From assembly GCF_016865255.1 (NCBI RefSeq), contig NZ_CP033381.1, positions 1,736,001 to 1,800,000 of the forward strand: 64,000 nucleotides of DNA. Direction: 5' to 3'. The notes under the pieces are model-generated. The model did not search any database. It had not been told where the DNA came from and saw nothing but the letters and a program-made list of their open reading frames with translations. Numbering within the stretch: the stretch's first letter is position 1; each line of letters starts with the position of its first letter. The position numbers and the translations under genes were made by a program. Source of the DNA: Methylomonas sp. LW13 (GTDB lineage: Bacteria; Pseudomonadota; Gammaproteobacteria; Methylococcales; Methylomonadaceae). Below are positions 47,685-57,600 of the stretch, piece by piece.

Positions 47685-48512
47685 TTATTTGGTTTTTTTC
47701 CAACGGCTGGCCACATAATCCAGCGCTTCTTGAATGTTCAGGTCCCGAGTGCCGCCGCCGGTTCGCACGAAGAATTTGGGGGTGTTGCTCTGCGTCAGAA
47801 ACACGGGTCGGTGTGAGGGGGAGACAATAACCCGGCAGACATCACGGTCGGCCAATTTATGAAAAAGCACGTGGATCAGCGGGCACAAGTCGGCCCCCAG
47901 ATTGCTGGAGATCGCAGTCATCAAGGTTTGCTCGAAACCGTCTTGGTCGGGTTTTTTTAGGGTCTGAAAATCGGCCTCAAGGCCAATTATCTCACCGTTG
48001 TCGGCCACGCCGATCAGCAAGGTCCCGCCAACCGGACTGTTAAAGAAACCGGCCAGCGTTTTCATAATCACGCCTTCCAGGGCCCTATTGACCCGCTGCT
48101 CCTGAATATCCCAGCGCAGCGATGATTTAAACTCCAGCAACGGTCCTTCGCCTTGGCGGATGATGGTTGGTAAATCTTTTTCCAGCTCGACTTTCAACGC
48201 ATCCAAAGCGACCAACCGCTTGTGCAGTATCTGATAAAAACCCAGCGACAGCAGACCCAGTATTGCGCCGATTTCGGCATAGAACAGAATCAGGTTGTTC
48301 TGATTAATTTGGCCGGTCATTACCTCTTTGAACTGGCTCAATACGAATTCGATAGAGGACAGCGGGTCAGAGTTGCGCTCGCGCGAGCTGATGTAATCGT
48401 AACTGGGCGCCAATAAAAATATTCCCATGCCGGCGCCTATCCAGCCGGCTATGAAATAGATTTTCAGCTTTTGTTTCCAGATATAGAGCAGTTGGAAGAG
48501 GAAGCGTTTCAT
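47685..48512 (-). CDS. Membrane-anchored AlbA_2 (Schlafen-like) domain protein
   Basis: 275-aa protein. Two N-terminal membrane helices (about 19-37, IYFIAGWIGAGMGIFLLAP; about 74-96) are followed by an AlbA_2 domain (about 120-250) with the signature EGPLLEFKSSL, LAGFFNSPVGGTLLIGVADNGEIIGL and a later FFVRTGGGTRDL. AlbA_2/Schlafen domains are putative nucleic-acid-binding modules, found in regulators and defence genes. It lies 48 bases downstream of the PIN gene on the same strand and could be a third member of that unit, though its base composition is closer to the chromosome average. Confidence 0.78.
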   Translation of the reverse strand: MKRFLFQLLYIWKQKLKIYFIAGWIGAGMGIFLLAPSYDYISSRERNSDPLSSIEFVLSQFKEVMTGQINQNNLILFYAEIGAILGLLSLGFYQILHKRLVALDALKVELEKDLPTIIRQGEGPLLEFKSSLRWDIQEQRVNRALEGVIMKTLAGFFNSPVGGTLLIGVADNGEIIGLEADFQTLKKPDQDGFEQTLMTAISSNLGADLCPLIHVLFHKLADRDVCRVIVSPSHRPVFLTQSNTPKFFVRTGGGTRDLNIQEALDYVASRWKKTK

Positions 48513-48560
48513 TCCTGGGATAATGCTAAAAACATAGCATTGAGGCGGAAGTAAGAAAAA

Positions 48561-48977
48561 TTAATTTGAACTTTGCCATTCTGTGTAGACCCTGGTTAAT
48601 TTCTCCATATCCCTGTCACAGGCTAGCAATTCAAGTTGGTAATGTTGGGCTGTTATAAAGTGCAGAAAATCCATGGCAGCACATTTTCCTTTTAAGCTGA
48701 TTCCTTTCGATTGGCTATATCTAGAAAGTTGGATGGCTTTGTCGTAGATTTCTTGCGTAATATCTAAAATCCCAAAGCTTTCGAAGATGGTTTTAAGTTG
48801 TTGAAAATTTTTACTGTTAGTCAGCTTAACAGTCCGCAATGTTTCCAAATAAACCAGTCGGTTAACGAATATTTCGCTTTCTTCGTCTTCAAGTATCGGT
48901 TTCAGTTTTTCGATTGCATCGGGTTTCTTTTTTTCGTAGGCATCGATAATCAAGTTGGTGTCGATGAAATACTTCAT
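48561..48977 (-). CDS. PIN domain nuclease
   Basis: 138-aa VapC-like PIN fold with the acidic residues of a metal-dependent ribonuclease: D6 in FIDTNLI, E45 in LVYLETLR, D103 in AAMDFLHF, D121 in ACDRDM. It starts with a TAATG overlap with the AAA ATPase gene, so translation is coupled. There is no separate small antitoxin gene, so the ATPase is the likely controller. AT-rich composition like the ATPase gene. It is predicted to cut RNA, but the target is unknown. Confidence 0.85.
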   Translation of the reverse strand: MKYFIDTNLIIDAYEKKKPDAIEKLKPILEDEESEIFVNRLVYLETLRTVKLTNSKNFQQLKTIFESFGILDITQEIYDKAIQLSRYSQSKGISLKGKCAAMDFLHFITAQHYQLELLACDRDMEKLTRVYTEWQSSN

Positions 48978-50161
48978 TAGCCTTCCTCTTGTAAATTATT
49001 TACAAGATCCAACAGCGCTGTTTTGGCCTTTTTTTGTTTCTCTTTATCGACATGATTGATTTTTTCTTTGTTAAGATCGACATTGAAGAATTCTTTCACA
49101 ATGTCGGTTAAAAAATAGCTTTCAATATTGGCTACTGCTTTGGTTTTGACGAAATTTCCATCTCGAATCATCTCGTAGCCTTCGCCGTTTTTTAAGCCTG
49201 ACAATACTAAAGGCGAGTGAGTGGAAATGAAGAAAGTGGTGTTCGGAAAAAACTCGCGTAGAACGCCGATAATTTTAGTTTGCCAACTGATATGCAAATG
49301 GGGTTCGATTTCGTCAATAAAAACGATGCCGTCTACTTCATTAAGATTGGCTTGGTCTGTCCAACCGCTAAAGCCTGCAACAATTTCCTGAAAGATTTTA
49401 ATTATCGAAATAAAACCGGTAGAGAGCTTATCGAGTGGAGTATCGTTAATCAACAATTGCCCTTCGTAAAACATCAGTTTTAAAGATGAGCCGCCATCTT
49501 CGCGCCGATTGACTAAATCGAGTCCGGGCTCCAATCTATCCATAAGTTGAAGAACAGTCACGGCTTCCTGTTCCTTGTTTTGGTTTTTTACAACGAAATT
49601 TGGGTTAATGATCAGACGGGAAGCAAACCAATCGGCGATTTCCTGTTGTTCCAAACCATCACCATTCAGATAACTTAGCGTGCGTTCAAAGCTATCGGTA
49701 AAGCGGTGCTGCTTGTCCGGCAGAATTTTTATATTGCTACTGTCGATATTTTTCGAAAAGCCGCGATTCTTCGCGCCTATGAATACAATCGGTTTGTCGC
49801 AAACGAACGGAGTGTGGCCGTTGATATTGGGAATGCGTCCGAAACTAGTAAATCCCCAGTTTTGATGGGTCTTGTCTTTGATTTTAAAATTGTTTACTTC
49901 GAGTTCGAGAGGAAGTTTTAGATCGTATTCTTTTAATTTGTTGTATATGTGATTTTGACCGAAAAAATTCGCATACTTATAGCTTTTGTTTTTGGAAAAC
50001 ATGGCGTGCGAATAAATAAGAGATTTCGCCATGTTTTCCAGAAGCTGAGTTTTACCTATGCCGTTTTTCCCGATAAAACAGTAAATCTGTTTGTTTGCTT
50101 CCAGGGCTATATCAAAATCGAATCCTACGCCTAATCCTTCGGTTTTAAATGAGGTGATCAT
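48977..50161 (-). CDS. ABC-type/AAA_15 ATPase paired with a PIN nuclease
   Basis: 394-aa RecF/OLD-like ATPase without transmembrane segments. Walker A GKNGIGKT at residues 31-38, an ABC-signature-like LSTG at 246-249, Walker B IVFIDEIE at 279-286 and the STHSP switch at 313-317 are all intact, with a 200-residue helical insert between Walker A and the signature. There is no TOPRIM domain, unlike OLD nucleases. A good AGGAAG precedes the ATG. The region is strikingly AT-rich compared with the flanking argA and ilvD, which suggests horizontal acquisition. It is coupled to the PIN gene downstream. Confidence 0.85.
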   Translation of the reverse strand: MITSFKTEGLGVGFDFDIALEANKQIYCFIGKNGIGKTQLLENMAKSLIYSHAMFSKNKSYKYANFFGQNHIYNKLKEYDLKLPLELEVNNFKIKDKTHQNWGFTSFGRIPNINGHTPFVCDKPIVFIGAKNRGFSKNIDSSNIKILPDKQHRFTDSFERTLSYLNGDGLEQQEIADWFASRLIINPNFVVKNQNKEQEAVTVLQLMDRLEPGLDLVNRREDGGSSLKLMFYEGQLLINDTPLDKLSTGFISIIKIFQEIVAGFSGWTDQANLNEVDGIVFIDEIEPHLHISWQTKIIGVLREFFPNTTFFISTHSPLVLSGLKNGEGYEMIRDGNFVKTKAVANIESYFLTDIVKEFFNVDLNKEKINHVDKEKQKKAKTALLDLVNNLQEEG

Positions 50162-50262
50162 GATCTTCTTCCTAAAGCCCGATTAGAACAATTATGCCTG
50201 AATATAGATTAAGTATGCCGGGATAAGCTCAGTTTCTAGTCTGGAGAATTCATTCAATTCGC

Positions 50263-52113
50263 TTATTGTTCTTCCAGTTTAGCTAAATCCCGCACCGCAC
50301 CCTTGTCGGCGGATGTGGCAAAAAAAGCATAGGCTTTCAGCGCCACTGACACTTTGCGTGGACGTGGCTTGGCTGGTTTCCAGCCTATTTGGTCTTGTTC
50401 GGCACGGCGCTGGGCCAGTTCCTCGTCAGATAACAAGACATTGATCGAGCGATTCGGAATATCGATACGAATACGGTCGCCATTTTTTACCAAACCAATC
50501 GCGCCACCAGCTGCCGCTTCCGGTGAGCAGTGGCCAATCGACAAGCCGGAGGTGCCGCCGGAAAAACGGCCGTCGGTCAATAGCGCGCAAGCCTTGCCCA
50601 AGCCTTTGGACTTGATGTAACTGGTTGGGTAGAGCATTTCCTGCATGCCAGGGCCGCCTTTGGGGCCTTCGTAACGCACCACCACCACATCGCCGGCTTT
50701 GACTTTGTTATTGAGGATGTTTTCTACGGCTTCGTCTTGCGATTCGACCACATGGGCGTTGCCTTCAAAGACCAGCAGGCTGTCATCGACACCTGCTGTT
50801 TTGATCACGCAACCATCCACTGCGATATTGCCGTGCAATACCGCCAACCCGCCTTCCTGGCTGAAGGCATGGTCAATGGAGCGGATACAGCCTTCGGCGC
50901 GATCAGTGTCCAGGCTGGGCCAACGGGTGTTCTGACTAAACGCTACCTGAGTCGGAATACCGGCGGGGCCAGCCATATAAAAAGTTTTTACGGCATCGTC
51001 GGGGTTGGCGGTAATGTCCCATTGTGTCAGGGCATCGCCGAGAGTTTTGGCGTGCACGGTGGGTACATCGGTGTGCAAGCGGCCAGCTCGGTTCAGTTCG
51101 GCCAGAATTGCCATGATGCCGCCGGCGCGATGCACGTCTTCGATATGATATTTGTCGGTGTTAGGCGCGACCTTGCACAATTGCGGCACAACGCGCGACA
51201 TGCGATCAATATCCGCCATGGTGAAATCGATGCCGGCTTCTTGAGCAATAGCCAGCAGATGCAAGATGGTGTTAGTGGAGCCGCCCATCGCGATGTCCAG
51301 CGCAATCGCATTTTCAAAGGCTTTAAAACCCACCGCACGCGGTAGTACCGATGAGTCATTTTGCTCGTAATATTGTTTGGCCAGTTCGACGATACGGCGG
51401 CCGGCTTGTTTGAACAATTGTTCGCGATCGGCATGGGTGGCTAACATGGTACCGTTGCCCGGCAACGACAAGCCCAGCGCTTCGGTCAGGCAGTTCATCG
51501 AATTGGCGGTGAACATGCCGGAGCACGAGCCGCAAGTCGGGCAGGCAGAGCGTTCGACAGCCGCTAGATCGGTGTCGGATACTTTGCTGTCTGCCGCCAT
51601 GACCATGGCGTCCACCAAATCCAGCCTCTTGATGTCCGCGCTTTCCGCCAACCGTACTTTACCGGCTTCCATCGGGCCGCCGGAGACAAAGATCACCGGA
51701 ATATTGATGCGCATAGCCGCCATCAACATGCCTGGGGTGATTTTGTCGCAGTTGGATATACAGACAATCGCATCGGCGCAATGCGCATTGACCATGTACT
51801 CGACGCTGTCGGCAATCAAATCGCGGCTGGGCAGGCTATACAACATGCCGTCGTGACCCATGGCAATGCCGTCGTCAACCGCGATGGTGTTGAATTCCTT
51901 GGCGACGCCGCCGGCCAGTTCAATCTCGCGCGCCACCAATTGGCCAAGATCTTTTAAATGTACGTGGCCCGGCACGAACTGAGTGAAAGAATTGGCTACT
52001 GCGATAATCGGTTTATTGAAATCGCCGTCTTTCATGCCGGTGGCGCGCCACAATGCGCGCGCGCCAGCCATATTGCGGCCTTGAGTGGTGGTATGAGAAC
52101 GGTATGCAGGCAT
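50263..52113 (-). CDS. ilvD: Dihydroxy-acid dehydratase
   Basis: 616-aa iron-sulfur enzyme of isoleucine and valine synthesis. The cluster and substrate motifs include [29 protein letters not shown], and the C-terminal [21 protein letters not shown]. The start at 52113 ([21 protein letters not shown]) follows the family; an upstream in-frame start would add seven residues. It is the first core gene right of the AAA-PIN block. The length is the same as in E. coli. Confidence 0.97.
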   Translation of the reverse strand: MPAYRSHTTTQGRNMAGARALWRATGMKDGDFNKPIIAVANSFTQFVPGHVHLKDLGQLVAREIELAGGVAKEFNTIAVDDGIAMGHDGMLYSLPSRDLIADSVEYMVNAHCADAIVCISNCDKITPGMLMAAMRINIPVIFVSGGPMEAGKVRLAESADIKRLDLVDAMVMAADSKVSDTDLAAVERSACPTCGSCSGMFTANSMNCLTEALGLSLPGNGTMLATHADREQLFKQAGRRIVELAKQYYEQNDSSVLPRAVGFKAFENAIALDIAMGGSTNTILHLLAIAQEAGIDFTMADIDRMSRVVPQLCKVAPNTDKYHIEDVHRAGGIMAILAELNRAGRLHTDVPTVHAKTLGDALTQWDITANPDDAVKTFYMAGPAGIPTQVAFSQNTRWPSLDTDRAEGCIRSIDHAFSQEGGLAVLHGNIAVDGCVIKTAGVDDSLLVFEGNAHVVESQDEAVENILNNKVKAGDVVVVRYEGPKGGPGMQEMLYPTSYIKSKGLGKACALLTDGRFSGGTSGLSIGHCSPEAAAGGAIGLVKNGDRIRIDIPNRSINVLLSDEELAQRRAEQDQIGWKPAKPRPRKVSVALKAYAFFATSADKGAVRDLAKLEEQ

Positions 52114-52207
52114 GGTGATTCCAGATGAAAGCAAAAGCGGCGCTTAAACTGCCGCGGGAAAGGGCGTCATTTGAAGCAGGGCGGTCCTGCGGCTAATTCG
52201 TTTAAAA

Positions 52208-52846
52208 CTAAAAACTATCCCAGCCGCTGGAACGGCGGCGCCAGCTGAGTTTGGGCAGAATAAAGCCCAGCAATACGCCGAATAAAGCCAAGCCGCCGCC
52301 GTACAAAAACCAGTCCTGGTTACTGCTGTCGGTCAATGCCTGATTTTCGCGTTTTAATTGTTGTAGTTCGCGCTCGACGGAGATGACGCGCTCCTGCAAT
52401 TGGTCGCGCTGTTGTTTGAGTTGTATCGCATTGGCGGCGGTTTGCTGAAGTTCGCTAAGGTCGGCGCTGAGCTTATCGCGTTCTTTGCCAATTTCCTGGC
52501 TGTTGGCTTGTCCGGCTTTAAGTTGTTTGTTTTCTTCCTGCAGCGCTTCGAGTTTTTTGCTGACGGCTTCCAGTTGATTGCGGGCGCTGGGTTCGCCGGT
52601 CAGGTAGCGGCTGAGAATGAATCCCTCCGCGCCGCTGCTGGTTTGTATATAGGTATAGCCGTTTTCGGTACTTTCTTGCAATACGCTGACTGGGATGCCG
52701 TTTTCCAACATTTTGACTATCTTGGTGCGCTCGCTTTCGCCGCTACGTAATGGCACCTCGACTTTGTCGGTGACGTAGGCGGTTCTTGCCATGGCAAGCG
52801 GGCTAATCAGCAGACAGGCAAACAGGTAGGCAAAAGTTTTTTTCAC
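52208..52846 (-). CDS. SH3 domain-containing membrane protein (TIGR04211/YgiM-like)
   Basis: 212-aa protein. Signal peptide (MKKTFAYLFACLLISPLAMA), bacterial SH3 domain (about 22-85; LRSGESERTKIVKMLENGIPVSVL...GYTYIQTSSGAEGFI), long coiled coil (about 88-170) and a C-terminal membrane helix (WFLYGGGLALFGVLLGFILP) with a basic end. This matches TIGR04211 SH3 proteins of unknown role at the cell envelope. It lies 94 bases after ilvD and 47 before argF, on the same strand. Confidence 0.85.
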   Translation of the reverse strand: MKKTFAYLFACLLISPLAMARTAYVTDKVEVPLRSGESERTKIVKMLENGIPVSVLQESTENGYTYIQTSSGAEGFILSRYLTGEPSARNQLEAVSKKLEALQEENKQLKAGQANSQEIGKERDKLSADLSELQQTAANAIQLKQQRDQLQERVISVERELQQLKRENQALTDSSNQDWFLYGGGLALFGVLLGFILPKLSWRRRSSGWDSF

Positions 52847-52893
52847 AGTATCACTCTTCGTTCGGCGTAAAGAAAGCGGCGATTCTAGCGAAA

Positions 52894-53793
52894 TTATCGG
52901 CAGATGAGAAATTCCAGTAGCGCTTTCTGAGCGTGCAGGCGATTCTCGGCTTCCGGAAATATCACGCTTTGTGGGCCGTCGATGACCTCGGCTGTCACTT
53001 CTTCGCCGCGATGTGCCGGCAGGCAGTGCATGAACAGCGCATCGGTTTTGGCGGCAGCCATGGTTTTGCTGTTGACCTGAAAATCCTTAAATACGAATTC
53101 GCGTTTTTTTTGTTCCTCTTCCTGTCCCATGCTGGCCCAGACGTCCGTCACCACTAAATCGGCTTGCTGTGCCGCTTGCTCCGGCGTATTGAAAAACGCC
53201 ACTCTATGTCCGGCGGCATCGACGATACTTTGCTGCGGTCGGTAATCGACAGGGCAGGCGATGTTCAATTTAAAGTCGAATTGGCGAGCCGCATTGATAT
53301 AGGAATGGCACATATTATTGCCGTCGCCGATCCAGGCTACGGTTTTGCCGGCGATGTCGCCGCGCAGTTCGAAATAGGTTTGCATATCGGCCAGCAATTG
53401 ACACGGGTGCAGCAAATCGGTCAGGCCGTTGATGACGGGTACTCGCGAGTGCTTGGCAAAGGTGGTGACCGTTTCGTGATTGTTGGTGCGCAGCATAATA
53501 CAGTCCACCATGCTGGAGATCACCTTGGCGCTATCTTCCAGGGGTTCGCCGCGGCCGAGTTGCGTGTCTCTGGGTGATAGAAACAGGGCGCTGCCGCCGA
53601 ATTGGGCCATGCCTGCTTCGAAGGAGATACGGGTGCGGGTCGAGGATTTTTCGAAAATCATCGCCAGCACTTTACCTTTGAAGGGCTGATAGTCCGGGGT
53701 GCGATGCAATTTGAGCTGAATGGCCCGTTGAATCAGGTTGTGTAGTTCGGCGCTGGACAAATCCAGCAGACTGATGAAGTGTCTGGGTTGCAT
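52894..53793 (-). CDS. argF: Ornithine carbamoyltransferase
   Basis: 299-aa anabolic OTCase that makes citrulline from ornithine and carbamoyl phosphate. Carbamoyl phosphate site [24 protein letters not shown], ornithine loop motif DVWASMGQE, and [11 protein letters not shown] with the catalytic Cys are all present. The ATG at 53791-53793 ([12 protein letters not shown]) is the family start. It lies 2 bases after argD, forming an argDF operon. Confidence 0.97.
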   Translation of the reverse strand: MQPRHFISLLDLSSAELHNLIQRAIQLKLHRTPDYQPFKGKVLAMIFEKSSTRTRISFEAGMAQFGGSALFLSPRDTQLGRGEPLEDSAKVISSMVDCIMLRTNNHETVTTFAKHSRVPVINGLTDLLHPCQLLADMQTYFELRGDIAGKTVAWIGDGNNMCHSYINAARQFDFKLNIACPVDYRPQQSIVDAAGHRVAFFNTPEQAAQQADLVVTDVWASMGQEEEQKKREFVFKDFQVNSKTMAAAKTDALFMHCLPAHRGEEVTAEVIDGPQSVIFPEAENRLHAQKALLEFLICR

Positions 53794-53795
53794 GG

Positions 53796-54971
53796 TTATT
53801 GTCTGCAAAATGCCTGAATGAGCGCTGTCAGGGTGTCTGTCAGCGTTGATATTTGCGCGTCGTCGATGATTAGCGGCGGCAGCAAACGGATAGTGTTGTC
53901 GGCAGTGACGTTGATCAATAAGCCTTCCGCCAAGGCTTTTCCGACCAATTCGCCGCAAGGCCGATCCAGTTCAATGCCTATCATCAAACCTTTATGGCGA
54001 ATATCGACGATATGCGGGGTGTCTGCCAGTGCGTTTTTGAAGCGCTGGCAAATTTGTTCTCCTTTTGATTGCGCATCGGCGATCAAGGTGCTGGTTGATA
54101 AAGTTTCCAGTACCGCTAAGGCCGCGCTGCACGCCAGTGGATTGCCGCCAAACGTCGAGCCGTGATTGCCGGCTTGTAACACGTCTGCTGCTTTGCCGCG
54201 CGCCAGGCAAGCGCCAATCGGCACGCCGTTACCCAAGGCTTTAGCCATCGTACATACATCCGGCAGGATGCCGTTATGTTGATAAGCCAGAAAGCGCCCG
54301 GTACGGCCGGCGCCGGTTTGAATTTCATCCAGCATCATCAGCAGATTGTGCCGATCACATAGTGCGCGAATTTGGTTTAAGTAATCCGCCGCCGGAATAT
54401 TCACCCCGCCTTCGCCTTGCACCGGTTCAACCAGGATCGCGACGATGTTTTTATCGGCGGCGAGAGCTGCTTCGATAGCCGGCATGTCGTTGTACGGCAC
54501 ATGGGTAAACCCGGCCAACAGCGGCGCGAAGCCTTGCTTGATCTTGGTGTTGCCGGTGGCGCTCAGCGTGCCCATAGTCCGGCCATGGAAGCTTTTTTCC
54601 ATGGTCAACACTACTGGGCTTTCAACGCCTTGCTGGTGGCCGTATTTGCGGGCGATTTTTATCGCCGCTTCGTTGGCTTCGGCGCCGGAATTGCTGAAAA
54701 ACACATTATCCATGCCGCTTAGCCCGATCAGTCTATCCGCCAGTTGCGACTGCAACTCTACGCCGTAAAGATTGGAGGTATGCAGCAAGGTTTTGCTTTG
54801 CCGGCAGAGCGCTTCATGCACGGCCGGATGGGCGTGGCCGAGGTTGCACACGGCAATGCCGGCCACCGAGTCGAGATAGCGGCGTCCATCGGTATCCCAC
54901 AACCACGCGCCTTCGCCGCGTGTAAAAGTGACCGACTGGCGGGCATAGGTAGGCATGATGTGACTGGTCAT
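53796..54971 (-). CDS. argD: Acetylornithine aminotransferase
   Basis: 391-aa class III PLP aminotransferase converting N-acetylglutamate semialdehyde to N-acetylornithine; it may also act in lysine synthesis. The N-terminus [21 protein letters not shown] is typical, as is [19 protein letters not shown]-binding motifs are [12 protein letters not shown] and [13 protein letters not shown], with the Schiff-base Lys. The start at 54971 has the short MTSHI extension common in this family. The downstream argF is 2 bases away. Confidence 0.97.
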   Translation of the reverse strand: MTSHIMPTYARQSVTFTRGEGAWLWDTDGRRYLDSVAGIAVCNLGHAHPAVHEALCRQSKTLLHTSNLYGVELQSQLADRLIGLSGMDNVFFSNSGAEANEAAIKIARKYGHQQGVESPVVLTMEKSFHGRTMGTLSATGNTKIKQGFAPLLAGFTHVPYNDMPAIEAALAADKNIVAILVEPVQGEGGVNIPAADYLNQIRALCDRHNLLMMLDEIQTGAGRTGRFLAYQHNGILPDVCTMAKALGNGVPIGACLARGKAADVLQAGNHGSTFGGNPLACSAALAVLETLSTSTLIADAQSKGEQICQRFKNALADTPHIVDIRHKGLMIGIELDRPCGELVGKALAEGLLINVTADNTIRLLPPLIIDDAQISTLTDTLTALIQAFCRQ

Positions 54972-55243
54972 TGTGCTAAGACTCTGAAAGTGTTTTGAAA
55001 AACGCTATTCGCTCGAAAAAAGCGCGCGATTATATTTTTTTCATCCCGCGTACGCAATAAATACTTTTCCTCAAAATCCAGTGTTTTGCCGGATGTCCGT
55101 AGCAATAGTGGAGCGATTTGCCCGAAATTTTCGCGTGTCTGGGCGTTTGTTATAAATCTGTAACATTGATGCTTTAAATTCTCGCAAATTAAGTTGTTTC
55201 GACCGGTTTGAGTTTGCCGGCGATTACTCACAAAGGACTTGCG

Positions 55244-55756
55244 TTGAACGACAACGAACATCTTTTAGACGATAAAAAGCACATCGTTTCGATTCGGTTG
55301 AACAATTCCGACCGGATTGCCGTGCGTGCCATGGCCGCTCGGCTGTTTGTGCGTGAGTCGGAATTGTACCGGTTTGCGGTCTACCATTTGCTGAATCGGT
55401 TACACAAGCTGCATGAAGACTCGTGTGTCGGTAGCGATTTGTTACCGTTATTCATCGAGTTTAAGGACGAGCTCAACACGCATTTGGGCTTAAAAAAGCA
55501 TCAGCTATTCAAGATTTTTAACGGCAAGAACCCCGATCCGGAAAAATTCGTATCAATGGCCGATATTGAGCTGTTGTTATTGCCGCAACACGCGGTGCGT
55601 CAGCGCTTGCAACAAATGAACGAGGCTGCCGGGCAGCGCAGAGCCGACACCAACGCTTGGCTTTTGGAATATTTGAAGGATAAATATCACTTCAGCGTGT
55701 ATGACGCGGATACGGAGTTGCCGTTTCTGGATGCGTTGGCGCTGGAAAATAGATAA
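55244..55756 (+). CDS. Unknown protein with a ribbon-helix-helix-like N-terminus
   Basis: 170-aa protein if it starts at the TTG at 55244, which has AAAGGA 7 bases upstream; a TTG at 55208 would add 12 residues but has no ribosome binding site. The early segment HIVSIRLNNSDRIAVRAMAARLFVRESELYRFAVYHLL resembles an RHH DNA-binding fold. The rest is helical and charged, with no known domain. The gene is isolated, divergent from argD, and stays unassigned. Confidence 0.6.
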   Translation: MNDNEHLLDDKKHIVSIRLNNSDRIAVRAMAARLFVRESELYRFAVYHLLNRLHKLHEDSCVGSDLLPLFIEFKDELNTHLGLKKHQLFKIFNGKNPDPEKFVSMADIELLLLPQHAVRQRLQQMNEAAGQRRADTNAWLLEYLKDKYHFSVYDADTELPFLDALALENR

Positions 55757-55919
55757 ATCGTCAGTCATTCAGCTATCTCGGCCGTCATTGGTTCGGCGGA
55801 AGCTGAGAATTTGCCAAATGTTCTCTAGCACAGTGTGTCTGCGAATGTGTATGGCTGGACAGTAATAGGGCGTTTTAGCTATGCTCAGCAAACTTATTGT
55901 TTTGTTGCGCGGAGGCGGC

Positions 55920-56567
55920 ATGTCATTGACCCCATCTTTGTTTCCGGAATTGATTCAAGCGTTGATTGAGACCATTGATGCGCATGCCGAAGAAGTAACC
56001 GAACTGGATCAAGCGATAGGCGACGGCGACCATGTGTTTAATTTACAGCGTGGTTTGCAGGCCTTACGCGAGCATGCCGGCGAGATAGCGACACTCGACT
56101 GGGTTGCTGCGTGGCAGAAAATTGGTATGACGGTGATGGCTGCTGTCGGTGGTGCGTCCGGATCTTTGTACGCGACTTTGTTTATCGCGCTGGCAAAGAA
56201 TGCTAAGGACAAGCTTATCGATCTTGCTGGGTTTTCTGATGCATTTTTGCAGGCAGTCGAGGCTGTGAAGCAACGCGGCAAGTCTGATGTTGGTGAGAAG
56301 ACTATGCTGGATGTGCTAGGGCCGGTCGCCAAGGAGTTGCGGGAGCATGCGGCTGCGGGTAAGCCGCTGGCCGAGATTCTGGATAGCCTAAGCCTGGTGG
56401 CGGCAGAAGGCGTGGAAGCGACTCGGGACATGCTGGCCACCAAGGGCCGAGCCTCGTTTCTGGGCGAGCGCAGCAAGGGCCATATCGATGCCGGTGCCAA
56501 GACTGCGCAGTTGATGATCGCGGCGATTGCCGAGGTGTTGAAAAACGCCCAGGCGCAAGCCGCTTAG
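55920..56567 (+). CDS. dhaL: Dihydroxyacetone kinase subunit DhaL
   Basis: 215-aa nucleotide-binding subunit of dihydroxyacetone kinase. The motif AIGDGDHVFNLQRG supplies the aspartates that bind ADP-Mg, and GGASGSLYATLF, GEKTMLD and KGRASFLGERS(K)GHIDAGA are typical. With DhaK it phosphorylates dihydroxyacetone; in PTS-dependent systems DhaL-ADP is rephosphorylated by DhaM. The ATG at 55920 with GGAGG beats the upstream ATG (55881). Its 3' end is 13 bases from the convergent dhaK. Confidence 0.92.
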   Translation: MSLTPSLFPELIQALIETIDAHAEEVTELDQAIGDGDHVFNLQRGLQALREHAGEIATLDWVAAWQKIGMTVMAAVGGASGSLYATLFIALAKNAKDKLIDLAGFSDAFLQAVEAVKQRGKSDVGEKTMLDVLGPVAKELREHAAAGKPLAEILDSLSLVAAEGVEATRDMLATKGRASFLGERSKGHIDAGAKTAQLMIAAIAEVLKNAQAQAA

Positions 56568-56580
56568 ATTGTTGCTTGCT

Positions 56581-57567
56581 TCAACAACCCCAGCGCAACG
56601 CAGCGGTATTCACCGGCGCATCCCAAAAACCCAGCATTTCTTCGTCCAGCAGCGTCAGCGTTAGCGAACAACCTGCCATATCCAGTGACGTAGTAAAGTT
56701 GCCTACCAGAGAGCGCTGGACGATCACGCCGCGTTCGCTGAAATATTGCCAGGCCAATTCGTAAATCAAATGTAGCTCTATCAATGGTGTGGCGCCGAAG
56801 CCGTTCACATGCAGCAACACGGCTTGACCGGCGGCCGGTTGCAATTCGTCGAAAATATGTCCGGCTAATTGGTCGACAATTTCGCTGGCGCTCACCAGCT
56901 TCTTTGTCTCGCGGCCGCGTTCGCCGTGGATGCCGACACCTAACTCGATTTCGTCGTCGGCAATAGCAAAAGTTGGATGGCCCAAGGCCGGCACCGTACA
57001 ACTGGTCAAGGCGACACCCATCGAAGCGGTTGCTTGATTGACCCGTTCGCCCAGTGCCTTGCAGGTGGCTAAGTCAGCGCCGGATTCGGCGGCGGCGCCG
57101 ACGATTTTCTCGACGATGGTGGTGCCGGCCACACCTCTACGGCCTATGCTGTGGGTTTTGGGTAAGGAAATATCGTCGTCAATCAAAATGCTGGCGTTGG
57201 GCAGGTCCAGCATCTCGGCGGCCATTTCAAAATTCATGACATCGCCAGCGTAATTTTTAACGATGAATAACGCGCCAGCGCCGCCGTCCATGGCTTGCGC
57301 CGCGGCCAGCATCTGGTCCGGGGTTGGCGAGGTGAACACTTGGCCAGGGCAGGCGGCATCCAGCATGCCGACACCTACGAAGCCGCTGTGCAGCGGTTCA
57401 TGGCCTGAGCCGCCGCCGGAAATCAGCGCGACTTTGCCGGTTTTACGCACGTTGCGATATACAAATCGCGGCTCAGGATTGAATTGCACGATGTCGGCAT
57501 GGGCTTTGGCAAAGCCCTGCAGGCTGGTTTGCAGTAAGGTGTCCGGGCTGTCGATAAATTTTTTCAT
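56581..57567 (-). CDS. dhaK: Dihydroxyacetone kinase subunit DhaK
   Basis: 328-aa substrate-binding subunit. GGGSGHEP is at residues 51-58, VKNYAGDVMNF follows, and H214 in GVGIHGERG forms the covalent hemiaminal with dihydroxyacetone. The C-terminus has ATPLIELHLIYE and the usual closing domain. It lies 33 bases downstream of the HAD-IIA gene behind GGAGG and is probably cotranscribed with it. No dhaM PTS phosphotransfer gene is in this window. The convergent arrangement with dhaL is unusual, since dhaK and dhaL normally form one operon. Confidence 0.93.
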   Translation of the reverse strand: MKKFIDSPDTLLQTSLQGFAKAHADIVQFNPEPRFVYRNVRKTGKVALISGGGSGHEPLHSGFVGVGMLDAACPGQVFTSPTPDQMLAAAQAMDGGAGALFIVKNYAGDVMNFEMAAEMLDLPNASILIDDDISLPKTHSIGRRGVAGTTIVEKIVGAAAESGADLATCKALGERVNQATASMGVALTSCTVPALGHPTFAIADDEIELGVGIHGERGRETKKLVSASEIVDQLAGHIFDELQPAAGQAVLLHVNGFGATPLIELHLIYELAWQYFSERGVIVQRSLVGNFTTSLDMAGCSLTLTLLDEEMLGFWDAPVNTAALRWGC

Positions 57568-57600
57568 GATTCGCCTCCGCTGTTAGGGTGTGGAATGAGC

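Noticed and set aside
54985..55010. TGAAAAACGCTATTCG near argD as an ARG box
   Set aside because: The arms are 6 bases apart rather than 4 and only partly match TGAAT-N4-ATTCA, so it was not called.
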